Origin: Sphingomonas sp. So64.6b
Lineage (GTDB): Bacteria; Pseudomonadota; Alphaproteobacteria; Sphingomonadales; Sphingomonadaceae
Direction of reading: 5' to 3'
Length of the DNA stretch: 64,000 bases
Assembly (NCBI RefSeq): GCF_014171475.1
Contig: NZ_CP048817.1
Coordinates: 744,001-808,000, forward strand
The position numbers and the translations under genes are program-made. The notes under the pieces are model-generated. The model worked only from the letters and a program-made list of their open reading frames with translations, was not told the DNA's origin and made no database searches. Shown here in pieces: positions 9,453 to 17,364 of this stretch; the stretch's first letter is position 1; each line of letters starts with the position of its first letter.

Positions 9453-9772
9453 GTCATTGCCCCCGATCGAGGCCTCATGGTTTTTGAGGTCCTCGACTGT
9501 GCTACGTGCAAGAAAGAAAAACCCGAAGGCGGCCGGTCGACATTTCGCGTGGCGCGCCTTCTCGCTCTAGTCTTGCGATGATCCTGACCCGGTCAGGACT
9601 GCGCCATATGCGGGCCCGGGCGTGATCCGGGCGACGTTACGAGTGAATTCGACCGCACCTTGACCGGGCTCAATTTTTGGAAGCGCAGTCACGCCAATCG
9701 CCACCGCGCGCGACGCAGCGTCCGCCGTTGCGTCGCCAAGCGTTAGCGCAGCCTGTGTGAAGCGTTAAAGCA
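9453..9772. other. Upstream region of the STN receptor gene
   Basis: No gene is seen in these 320 bases. The region lies between the end of the catabolic operon and the start of the TBDR gene and should hold the TBDR promoter; a perfect palindrome is listed separately. No clear -35/-10 pair stands out. Confidence 0.4.
9583..9597. promoter_or_regulatory. Perfect inverted repeat CCTGAC-N3-GTCAGG
   Basis: A 6-3-6 perfect dyad about 130 bp upstream of the STN receptor start. The size fits an operator. No T-run follows, so a terminator is less likely. Confidence 0.3.
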
Positions 9773-10264
9773 TCACGGCTGGATTTGCTGCAGGGACACG
9801 CCTTCGTGCCGGTACGGCTTCGCTTCGATCAAGATAAAGACGATGCGGCAAGTCTCGCTCGGACTGGGGTTGCGCCACAAATGCATGGTGCCGCGTTGAA
9901 CGATGATCGCGCCGGGGCCGAGCAGTGTCGTACTGCCATCGTCGAGCGCCATCTCGACCTGACCCGACAATGCGATGCCATAATCGATGCTGTTGGTGCG
10001 ATGCATCGGCGAGGCACCTCCCGGTAACATGTCGACGATGCGGATCACTGAGCCGTGGTGCAAGGTCAACCCGGCGTCGCGTAATAGGCCATCGGTCTCG
10101 TCGTTATTGTCTGCTGGCACGGTTTGCGTTGTCCACAGCAATGCAAAGGCGGCGTCGCCGCCGGGGATGGGGACGGTCGAAAAGGTCTCGTCGTCGCGCA
10201 CGATCGCGCGCCCGGCCTGGTCATGCCCCGTGACGACGCGGCGGATCGGCTGCAACTCAGTCAC
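9773..10264 (-). CDS. Small cupin-domain protein
   Basis: A 163-residue single-domain cupin. The first cupin motif lies near GGASPMHRTNSIDYGIALSG and the second near GAIIVQRGTMHLWRNPS, with His residues placed to bind a metal. Such proteins in catabolic clusters act as small dioxygenases, isomerases or ligand-sensing proteins; the sequence does not tell which. It is the last gene of the minus-strand aromatic operon, overlapping the FAH-family gene by 8 bp. Confidence 0.75.
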   Translation of the reverse strand: MTELQPIRRVVTGHDQAGRAIVRDDETFSTVPIPGGDAAFALLWTTQTVPADNNDETDGLLRDAGLTLHHGSVIRIVDMLPGGASPMHRTNSIDYGIALSGQVEMALDDGSTTLLGPGAIIVQRGTMHLWRNPSPSETCRIVFILIEAKPYRHEGVSLQQIQP

Positions 10265-11237
10265 GGCCGCTACCCATTATGACGACGCGCTGATCGATCG
10301 CGCCAAACAAGGCAGCGCCATCCGGCAAGCGCGCCTCCATCTGCACGGTGTCACCAAAGCGCATGAAGTCGGTGCGCGGGGTACCGTGGTCGACTATTTC
10401 CATTCCACGCCGCTCGGCAATGCACGATGAGCCAACCTCACGATAATTCTGGTTGGACACCGTACCGGAACCGATGATCGTCCCCGCCGGCAGCGCCCGG
10501 GTGCGCGCGGCATGAGCGATGAGGTCGTGAAAGCCGAAAGACATCGGTGCGCCATTGGCACGCCCGAAAGATGCACCATTCCAGCTGACCGCAAGATCGA
10601 GGCAGACGCGGCCATTTTTCCACGCATCGCCAAGTTCGTCGGGTGTGACGGCGAACGGCGCGACGCTGCACGCCGGTTTGGCCTGGATCCACCCGAAGCC
10701 GGTCTTCATCTCGACCGGTGCAATTGTCCGCAGCGACCAGTCGTTGAGCTGCATGACAAGGCGGATATGAGCGAGCGCGTCAGCCGCGTTGGTGCCCATC
10801 GGTACCGCATCGGTGACGATCCCGAACTCGCCTTCGAAATCGATGCCGTCCGCCTCGCTGGGCAGCGGGACGTCATCGCGCGGTCCGAGGAACTGGTGCG
10901 ACAGTCCCTGATACATCAGCGGGAGATCGGTTTCGATCGGTGGCAGAGCGAATGCCTGCTGCATCAGCGCGCCATGGCTCGCAAAAGCCGACCCATCCAG
11001 CCATTGCCACGCACGCGGCAACGGCGCGGCAAAGCGAGCGACGACCGTCGGGTGGCCTTCGCCCAGGACGAGACGATCGGCGAGCGCAGCGAGGCGGGGC
11101 GCGACTGCGGGCCACTGCTCCAGCGCGGTTTGCAGCGTCGCTGCTATGTCGCCGGCGGACAGGTAATGGGTGGTGTCGGCGGAAACGACGACCAGCGCGC
11201 CATCGGGCGTGCCGTCGTGAAGGGTGGCGAGTTTCAT
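10257..11237 (-). CDS. Fumarylacetoacetate hydrolase-family protein
   Basis: 326 residues with the FAH fold. The metal-binding acidic set is visible as D133-x-E135-x-E137 (GIDFEGEFGIVTD), followed by D166 (MQLNDWSLR), and the conserved GSGTVSNQNYRE near residue 255. Family members cleave or isomerise acylpyruvates and hydrate 2-hydroxypentadienoates, the late steps of gentisate, homogentisate and meta-cleavage pathways. Its start overlaps the epimerase stop (ATGA). In this operon it most likely handles the product released after ring cleavage. Confidence 0.85.
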   Translation of the reverse strand: MKLATLHDGTPDGALVVVSADTTHYLSAGDIAATLQTALEQWPAVAPRLAALADRLVLGEGHPTVVARFAAPLPRAWQWLDGSAFASHGALMQQAFALPPIETDLPLMYQGLSHQFLGPRDDVPLPSEADGIDFEGEFGIVTDAVPMGTNAADALAHIRLVMQLNDWSLRTIAPVEMKTGFGWIQAKPACSVAPFAVTPDELGDAWKNGRVCLDLAVSWNGASFGRANGAPMSFGFHDLIAHAARTRALPAGTIIGSGTVSNQNYREVGSSCIAERRGMEIVDHGTPRTDFMRFGDTVQMEARLPDGAALFGAIDQRVVIMGSGRD

Positions 11238-12166
11238 TTGACGCTGTCCTGACTGGTGATGGTGGCGAGGGCCGAGGCGACCAGCCGGTCGACCGAGCCG
11301 TCATGATGGAAACCGAGCGCATCGCCACGCGCGGTGACCAGCGCGGGATAGGCGCCGAACGCGGCCTGCAGATCGGGGTCGGGCGCATAGCGGACACGAG
11401 CGGGGTCGATGCCGGTCCGGCGGCTGATCGTCGTAACCAGTTCGTCCATCCGCAGACGCAACGCGGGCAAAGTGACGGCGCGATCAGCGGGCAGGGCCAA
11501 GTCGAGCGTCAGCGCGTGAACAAGCGCAGCGACCACCGTGTCGACCGACATCAGCCACATCGTGGCATCGGCCGCGACCGGGCTGGTGAATGGCGCATCG
11601 GCGCGCAGCGCGTGAAATACGTCGCTCATGAACGCGGACTTCATGCCCGACGGACCGGCCGGGCGCGCGACGATACCGGGCAGGCGCAGCGACAGAGCGT
11701 CGAGCGCGTCGCGGCGCGACAATGTCGCGAGCCATTGCTCGATCATCGCTTTATGGGCCCCGTAGACAAGGAGCGGGCGCAAGGGTGTGTCGTCATCGAC
11801 CGTTGCCGGCAGGTTGGCGCCAAATACCGCTATACTGCTGGCGAGGATGAAGCGCGGACGCCTGCCCGCTTCGGCCGCCGCCTCGCTCAGCGCGATCGTC
11901 GCATCGATATTGATACGCCTGGCGCTCGCGGAATCCGCCTCGGCCGCGCCGCCCGGGACGGTCGCGAGATGCACCACGGCGTCGCACCCACCGGCAAAGG
12001 CGCGAGCGAGAATGACAGGATCGGCGATGCTGCCGGCAATGGCTTCGATGCCGCAGTCAGCCTCGATCAGATGATCGATCGCGACGATTTCATGACCCTG
12101 CCTGGCAAGTCGCCCGACAAGCAATCGCCCGACAAAGCCGTTCGCCCCAGTGACGATGATCCGCAC
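11234..12166 (-). CDS. NAD-dependent epimerase/dehydratase-family protein
   Basis: A 310-residue extended short-chain dehydrogenase. The Rossmann GxxGxxG is at residues 7-13 (TGANGFVGR), an acidic residue ends the second strand (VAIDH), and the active-site YxxxK is seen as YGAHK. In aromatic clusters such enzymes oxidise or reduce side chains or diols rather than sugars; the substrate is unknown. It starts 5 bp after the stop of the SDR remnant and overlaps the FAH-family gene by four bases. Confidence 0.8.
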   Translation of the reverse strand: MRIIVTGANGFVGRLLVGRLARQGHEIVAIDHLIEADCGIEAIAGSIADPVILARAFAGGCDAVVHLATVPGGAAEADSASARRINIDATIALSEAAAEAGRRPRFILASSIAVFGANLPATVDDDTPLRPLLVYGAHKAMIEQWLATLSRRDALDALSLRLPGIVARPAGPSGMKSAFMSDVFHALRADAPFTSPVAADATMWLMSVDTVVAALVHALTLDLALPADRAVTLPALRLRMDELVTTISRRTGIDPARVRYAPDPDLQAAFGAYPALVTARGDALGFHHDGSVDRLVASALATITSQDSVK

Positions 12167-12171
12167 TGCGC

Positions 12172-12288
12172 TCAGGCTCCGTCGATGACGGTGTCGCCAT
12201 CGGCTACGAGAGTGGTGCGGCCGAAATTTTGCGTCGATCCGGTGACGATCGCCACCTTGCCCGTCAGGTCGAACGGCGCGGGCGTCAC
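12172..12288 (-). pseudogene. Internally deleted short-chain dehydrogenase remnant
   Basis: A 38-codon in-frame stub joins the two ends of a classical SDR. Residues 6-24 (FDLTGKVAIVTGSTQNFGR) are the N-terminal strand and nucleotide-binding TGxxxxxG turn. Residues 25-38 (TTLVADGDTVIDGA) match the usual SDR C-terminus with its DG motif. About 200 middle residues, including the catalytic Ser-Tyr-Lys, are missing. The GTG start overlaps the Rieske gene stop (GTGA), and the stop lies 5 bp before the epimerase ATG, so the operon's translational coupling is kept. The deletion is inferred from family structure. The stub cannot be an active dehydrogenase. Confidence 0.75.
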
Positions 12289-13313
12289 GCGGTTTTGGTC
12301 TCGCGGCGCAGCATCGTCTCGATCAGCCGGCGCGCACGCGTGCCGCCCTGGTCGATGCCGAGCGATACCGGCTTCTCGCCCCAGAAATCGCGCCCGTCGA
12401 GATTGGCGAAAGCGGCCTCGATGATCGGCTTGTCCTCGCCCTCGAAGGCCTGACCCATCAGGCCGCGCAGAAAAGCGTCGGCGCCAGGGTCGACCTGGTC
12501 GCTCGACCGGGTGGTGGCCCAGAAATAATGCGCGGTCGTCTCGCTCTCGGGCGTCAGGATATGCGCTTGCCAGACGATGCAGCCTTCGTCGCGCGATTGC
12601 CCCTTGGGCGTCGCGCCGACCTCAAGCAGCATGCTGGCAGGCGCGTTCCAGCGCATGTCGAGCCAATGGTCGCAGCGCAGCTCGGGCGGGTATATGCCGA
12701 AGGTGTGCGCCGGTGCCGCCACATCGGGCATCCACCAGTCGGAATGCAGCGTTTCGCCGCTCTGCCGGACGCGGTGCTCGCCGCCGAAGATCACCCCGGC
12801 GCCAGCAAAGCTGCCGGTATGGACGAACTCGATATGGCTGAGGTCCATGAGGTTATCGGTGCCGAATTGATAGCCGGCGTTCATCGGCATCAGCCCGCTC
12901 AGCGGCGGACCACATGGGCGCATCAGCGCGGCAAAATCAGGAATCGTTGCGGTATCGGCTTCCTCCGGAGCGCCGGCCCAAAGCCATACCGCGCCATCGC
13001 GCTCGACCACCGGCCAGCTGCGAATCGTCGCGCCCTTGGGCAGCACGTCTGAGAATGGATTGGCGACGCAAGCACCGTCGGCGGCGAAGGTCAGGCCGTG
13101 ATATGGGCAGCGCACGGTGTCGCCGACCCGCATACCCATGCTGAGCGGTGCAAAGCGGTGGCTGCAGCGGTCAGTCAGCGCGGCGATGATGCCGTCTGCG
13201 CGGCGGAACATCAGAATCGGTTCACCCGCGATGCGGCGCCGGAACAATGCCTCGCCAATCTCCGAGGACCATGCCGCCATATACCAGACGTTTCTCAGGA
13301 ACGGCGCGGTCAT
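12285..13313 (-). CDS. Rieske non-heme iron oxygenase, VanA-like alpha subunit
   Basis: 342 residues with a Rieske [2Fe-2S] domain (C50-x-H52, C69-x2-H72, seen as CSHRFAPLSMG and CPYHG) and a catalytic domain with the mononuclear iron motif DNLMDLSHIEFVH (D157, H160, H165). Length and motifs fit the vanillate demethylase/aromatic-ring O-demethylase group, which act as homomultimers and take electrons from a separate reductase. No reductase or ferredoxin gene lies in this window. It would demethylate or hydroxylate the cluster's aromatic substrate. It starts 4 bp after the cyclase stop. Confidence 0.88.
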   Translation of the reverse strand: MTAPFLRNVWYMAAWSSEIGEALFRRRIAGEPILMFRRADGIIAALTDRCSHRFAPLSMGMRVGDTVRCPYHGLTFAADGACVANPFSDVLPKGATIRSWPVVERDGAVWLWAGAPEEADTATIPDFAALMRPCGPPLSGLMPMNAGYQFGTDNLMDLSHIEFVHTGSFAGAGVIFGGEHRVRQSGETLHSDWWMPDVAAPAHTFGIYPPELRCDHWLDMRWNAPASMLLEVGATPKGQSRDEGCIVWQAHILTPESETTAHYFWATTRSSDQVDPGADAFLRGLMGQAFEGEDKPIIEAAFANLDGRDFWGEKPVSLGIDQGGTRARRLIETMLRRETKTA

Positions 13314-13317
13314 CGCA

Positions 13318-14097
13318 TCACTGCTCGAAGATCGCGACGGCGCGGGTCCAGCCGGCCGAGGCAGCCTTCACCTTGTGCGGAAAGCAGCAAACGGTGAACC
13401 CGAACGGTGGCAACGCTTCAAGATTGTGGAGCTTTTCGAGGTGGCAATAGCCGATCTCGCGGCCGGCCTTATGGCCTTCCCAGATCAACGAGGTGTCGCC
13501 GCTCTCCTTGACGCGCTTTGCCGTGTAACTGAATGGCGCATCCCACGACCAGGCGTCGGTCCCCGTCACGCGCACGCCGCGCGACGTCAGGTACATGGTC
13601 GCCTCATAGCCCATGCCGCAGCCAATATCGACGAAGCGCGGATCGCCCAGTGCGGCACCGGCGGCGGTGTTGATCAGCACGATGTCGAGCGGCTGGAGGT
13701 CATGACCGATGCGCGCCAGTTCCGCCGAGACGTCGTCGGCGGCCACGACATAACCATCGGCGAAGTGGCGGAAGTCCAGCTTGACGCCGGGACGGAAGCA
13801 CCAATCGAGCGGCACCTCGTCGATGGTGATGGCGCGCTCGCCATTGTTCATCGTCGGGTGATAATGCCATGGCGCGTCGAGATGGGTTCCGTTGTGCGTG
13901 CTCATCGTCACCAATTCAGCCGCCGCGAAGCCCTCGCCGCCAGGGAATTGTTCCGCCGCCACGCCGGGGAAGAAGGTCTGTGCTTCGGGCACCGTCTCGC
14001 GGTGCGTCTGGTAGGTGATCTTCGGCCGCATGAATGGCGGGTCAGTGATGACATCGGGGTCGAGCGTGATCGACAGGTCGACAAAACGGCGGGTCAT
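13318..14097 (-). CDS. Cyclase-family metal hydrolase (kynurenine formamidase-like)
   Basis: A 259-residue protein of the cyclase family (PF04199), with the metal-binding motif H68-N-G-T-H72-L-D74-A-P-W-H78 and later His/Glu residues (EIGYCHLEKL). Members hydrolyse N-formylkynurenine, isatin and similar amides or lactones, or act in polyketide cyclisation. Here it may open a lactone or amide made by the oxygenases. It is translationally close to the P450 gene upstream (10 bp gap) and the Rieske gene downstream (4 bp). Confidence 0.82.
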   Translation of the reverse strand: MTRRFVDLSITLDPDVITDPPFMRPKITYQTHRETVPEAQTFFPGVAAEQFPGGEGFAAAELVTMSTHNGTHLDAPWHYHPTMNNGERAITIDEVPLDWCFRPGVKLDFRHFADGYVVAADDVSAELARIGHDLQPLDIVLINTAAGAALGDPRFVDIGCGMGYEATMYLTSRGVRVTGTDAWSWDAPFSYTAKRVKESGDTSLIWEGHKAGREIGYCHLEKLHNLEALPPFGFTVCCFPHKVKAASAGWTRAVAIFEQ

Positions 14098-14107
14098 GGG
14101 GAGTCCT

Positions 14108-15292
14108 TCAGGCCGGGACGATTTCGATGGGCAGGCTGGCCAGCGCGTGGAGTGTGTTGTTGAGCCGTCGGACCGGCGCGCCAGTCAACCGGATCTCGGC
14201 GACGCGCGGGATCAGCGCCTCGAGCACCAGTTCGGCCTCGAGTCGTGCGACCATCTGGCCGAGACATTGGTGAATACCATGGCCGAAGCCGACATGGCCG
14301 CTGGTCGGACGGCCGAGATCGAAGCGATCGGGTTCGTCCCAGCGGCGCGGGTCGCGGTTGGCGGCGGCTAGGAACAGCAACAGCTTGGCGCCCTCCGGGA
14401 TGGTGGTGCCGGCAATATCGACCGCGCGCGTCGTGGTGCGGAAAAAGGTCTGGACGGTGGAGTCCCAACGCAGGCTCTCGTCGAGCGCGCGTCGCGCCAG
14501 CTTCGGCTCGGCGCGTAGTTTTGCCCATTGCTCTGGAAAAGTGGCGAAGGCGAGCATCATGATACCGATGCCGTTGACGGTGGTGTCGACGCCAGCCGAG
14601 AGCAACGAGCGGACCAGCCGCTCGGCTTCGGCTTCGCTACACCCGGCGTCGGCGGCGGCACTATGGATCGCTGTCCCCCAGCTGCCCTTGGCGAGGGATT
14701 CGCGGCGACAGGCGTTGGCGACCCAGCCGACCGCATCAGCCGCAGCCGCTTCGCCTTCGTCGAAGATCGCGTTGCGCGGGCCGAAAGCGTTGAACACTGC
14801 GGCGGCATAGCGCAGCAGGCACTCGCGCCCTTCTTGTGGAACGCCCACCGTGTCGGGGAAGACCAGCATCGGATAAGCCTCGCCAAGATCGGTGACGGCA
14901 TCGAAGCGGCGTCGCGCCACCAGCCGTTCGGCCAGTTCATGCGCTCGCGCGCTCCATACCGGACGTAGCGCCTGCAGCGCCCTGAGCGAGACGACCTTGT
15001 TCATCAGCCCGCGCGTCTGATCGTGACGTGGCCGGTCGGTTTCGAGCAGCAAGGAGGGCGGTCGCCATGGCGTCTCGCGCGCGAAATCGGCCAGACCCAC
15101 GCCGCGTCCCGAACAATAGGTCGCATGGTCGGCGAGCGCCGCCGAAACCTCGGCGTGGCGCGCCATCGCGTAGCATTGGATCGGCGCCAGCCACACTACC
15201 GGCCCGGCATCACGCAGCGCGACATGATGGGTCGCGGGATCACGCAGGAAACCCTCGTCGAACGGATCGATGGCGAGGGCTGGCAGGCTCAT
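14108..15292 (-). CDS. Cytochrome P450
   Basis: A 394-residue soluble bacterial P450. The heme-binding loop FGHGIHQCLG is at residues 336-345 with the Cys ligand near C343. The I-helix acid-Thr region is SAGVDTTVNG, and the K-helix ExxR is ESLR in DESLRWDSTVQTFFRTTTR. Such enzymes hydroxylate or O-demethylate small aromatics using a ferredoxin and reductase, neither of which is encoded nearby. The start codon overlaps the alpha/beta hydrolase stop (ATGA), placing it firmly in the operon. Confidence 0.92.
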   Translation of the reverse strand: MSLPALAIDPFDEGFLRDPATHHVALRDAGPVVWLAPIQCYAMARHAEVSAALADHATYCSGRGVGLADFARETPWRPPSLLLETDRPRHDQTRGLMNKVVSLRALQALRPVWSARAHELAERLVARRRFDAVTDLGEAYPMLVFPDTVGVPQEGRECLLRYAAAVFNAFGPRNAIFDEGEAAAADAVGWVANACRRESLAKGSWGTAIHSAAADAGCSEAEAERLVRSLLSAGVDTTVNGIGIMMLAFATFPEQWAKLRAEPKLARRALDESLRWDSTVQTFFRTTTRAVDIAGTTIPEGAKLLLFLAAANRDPRRWDEPDRFDLGRPTSGHVGFGHGIHQCLGQMVARLEAELVLEALIPRVAEIRLTGAPVRRLNNTLHALASLPIEIVPA

Positions 15293-16446
15293 GCGGTGTG
15301 CCCACCCAAAGTCTCGGCGAACCAGTCGGCAATATGGTCCCGGCCAAAGCTCATATTGTCGGCACCGACATGCTCGACCCCACCCTCGCGCGGGGTAAAG
15401 ATCTTCAACTCGCGACGGGGGGAATTGACCAGCTGATCGTAGCTTTGATGCGCGTAATCGACCGAGATCTGGCGATCCTCGGCGCCATGGGTTACGAGGA
15501 AAGGCACGGTGATGCGGTCCATCACGCCGTTCAGAGTCATGCCTTCGGCACGGCGGAAGAAATCATCCATGTCACTGGCGCCAAACACCCACATGACATG
15601 CGCCCAGTAATGCGGCACGGGATTTTCGCCCTCGCGACGAAGACGCTTCTGCTGCACTTCTGCCCAATTGTGATTGGCGCCCCACACCGCGCCGCTGGCG
15701 AAGCGCGGTTCGAACGCGACCGCACGGGGCGCATAATGGCCGCCGAGCGAAATGCCGGTCATGCCGATACGCGTCGGATCGACATCAAGCTGAGCCTCAA
15801 GCCAATCTACTGCCTTGGATGCCCAACGCTCGCTCTCGGGAATCGCCGGCAGGTTCTGCAAGCGTAACGTTTCGCCGGTGCCGGGCTGGTCAACGCACAG
15901 CGTCGAAATGCCGCGCGCGGCGAGCGCATGCGGCAGGCGTGACCAGAACAACAGCTCCTTGCAGCTGTCGAGGCCGTTGCAATAGACAACGACCGGCCTC
16001 GGCCCGTCGCCAGGCGCGCGGGTATAAAGGGCTGGCATCGTCCCACCCTCGATCGGGATCTCGACCCGCGTACAATTCTCGTGCGTGAAAGCCACGCCCT
16101 TGTCGAACGCAGCGAGCGCCTTGGCAAAGGTCTCGCCGCGCCCGGGATGGCCGTGGCCCTGCATGCGCTCGGCGGTCAACAGATAGAGCGCGGCGCGCTG
16201 CAGCTTGGTACCGGCGGAGAGCGTACGACCCTTGGCCTCATCCTCGTCGGCGAGGCCGATCAGCTTGTCGGCCATCTTCACCCATTCGGCGAGGAACTCC
16301 GCGGTGCCCGCATCGGTGCCGTTGTTCGCCGCATCCCTGATCGGCTGGCACATATCGACGATCTCGCCGATCTGTGCGCCGCTTTCTAGCGCGATGGCGA
16401 GGCTGAGGTTCCACACGTAGTTGGGGAAATACTGGAACAATGCCAT
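15289..16446 (-). CDS. Alpha/beta hydrolase with helical N-terminal domain
   Basis: A 385-residue protein with an N-terminal helical region of ~120 residues and a C-terminal alpha/beta hydrolase domain. The nucleophile elbow is GISLGG (S233), the acid lies in HGAEDRQIS and the His in GGVEHVGADN. This build resembles 2,6-dihydroxypseudooxynicotine hydrolase and FrsA-like enzymes, which cut C-C bonds next to carbonyls. The start at 16446 is chosen from the sequence similarity boundary and lies 4 bp after the dioxygenase stop. With the extradiol dioxygenase next to it, a role in hydrolysing the meta-cleavage product is plausible. Confidence 0.85.
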   Translation of the reverse strand: MALFQYFPNYVWNLSLAIALESGAQIGEIVDMCQPIRDAANNGTDAGTAEFLAEWVKMADKLIGLADEDEAKGRTLSAGTKLQRAALYLLTAERMQGHGHPGRGETFAKALAAFDKGVAFTHENCTRVEIPIEGGTMPALYTRAPGDGPRPVVVYCNGLDSCKELLFWSRLPHALAARGISTLCVDQPGTGETLRLQNLPAIPESERWASKAVDWLEAQLDVDPTRIGMTGISLGGHYAPRAVAFEPRFASGAVWGANHNWAEVQQKRLRREGENPVPHYWAHVMWVFGASDMDDFFRRAEGMTLNGVMDRITVPFLVTHGAEDRQISVDYAHQSYDQLVNSPRRELKIFTPREGGVEHVGADNMSFGRDHIADWFAETLGGHTA

Positions 16447-16450
16447 CGGA

Positions 16451-17353
16451 TCAGGCCTCCGCCGCCTGAAACAGCCCGGCGTCGGGCGCCGGATGCGGCA
16501 TGGTCTGAGGGCCGCCGATGCCGATGCCCCATTGGTCCATGACCAAGGGGGCGGGTGTGTGCACGGTCGGCTGCCAAGTCGCGTCATCGACCTCCTCGAG
16601 TTCGGAGGTATATTCGACCGCAAACCCGTTCGGCGTGACGAAGTAGCTGAAGGTGTTGTTGCCGGCGGTGTGGCGCCCCGGTCCCCAGGCGATGTCGACC
16701 TGCTTCTGCTTCAGATTGTGGATACCGCGCATCATGTCGTCGACGCCGAGCATGTCATACGCGACATGGTTCAGGCACGGCGGTCCGGGCAGGAAAGCGA
16801 TGCGGTGATGCCATTCATTACAGCGCAGGAAACTCATGAAATCGCCGAGCCAGTCGCTCAGCTTGAAGCCGAGCACATCGATGAAGAATTGCGTCGCCGC
16901 TTTGTGGTCGGGCGAGTGGAAGACGATGTGGCTGATCTTCTGCGGCACCGCATCCCAGCGCTGCATTTCGCGCGACGGGCCACGCGCGACGTCGCTGGAA
17001 ATTTCGAAGGTCAGGCCATCCGGGCTGAAGAAGCGGAAGCCATAGCCACCGCCGAAACCGTCAAGCTCCTTCGGTGCGAACACGATGCGGCAGCCGGCGG
17101 CGATCACCTTTTCATGCAGCGCATCGACATCGCCGCGTGTGTCGGCGGCTAACGCAACCAGATCGATGCGCTTGGTGTCGGAGGCGCGCAGCCGGACGAC
17201 GAACAATTCGTCATGCCCCTCGGTCGCGAAATAGACCAGTCCGTCGCGCTCCTCGACCTGCTTCAGGCCCCATTTCCCGGCATAGAAAGCGCGCTCCGCC
17301 TCAAGGTCGGGCACGCCATAGCCGACATAGCGAATTTCGGTGACACGGCTCAT
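16451..17353 (-). CDS. Extradiol ring-cleavage dioxygenase (VOC superfamily, type I)
   Basis: A 300-residue two-domain VOC protein, the size of 2,3-dihydroxybiphenyl/catechol 2,3-dioxygenases. The Fe(II) ligands of the catalytic C-terminal domain are present: H142 (KISHIVFHSPD), H196 (CLNHVAYDM) and E247 (GFAVEYTSELE). The start at 17353 follows AAGGAAGAG. It should open a catechol-type ring by meta cleavage. It is separated from the amidohydrolase by 11 bp and from the hydrolase by 4 bp. Confidence 0.88.
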   Translation of the reverse strand: MSRVTEIRYVGYGVPDLEAERAFYAGKWGLKQVEERDGLVYFATEGHDELFVVRLRASDTKRIDLVALAADTRGDVDALHEKVIAAGCRIVFAPKELDGFGGGYGFRFFSPDGLTFEISSDVARGPSREMQRWDAVPQKISHIVFHSPDHKAATQFFIDVLGFKLSDWLGDFMSFLRCNEWHHRIAFLPGPPCLNHVAYDMLGVDDMMRGIHNLKQKQVDIAWGPGRHTAGNNTFSYFVTPNGFAVEYTSELEEVDDATWQPTVHTPAPLVMDQWGIGIGGPQTMPHPAPDAGLFQAAEA

Positions 17354-17364
17354 CGTCTCTTCCT

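Noticed and set aside
5979..9581. Long plus-strand frames antisense to the STN receptor
   Set aside because: The receptor on the minus strand is unmistakable; the antisense frames have no family features.
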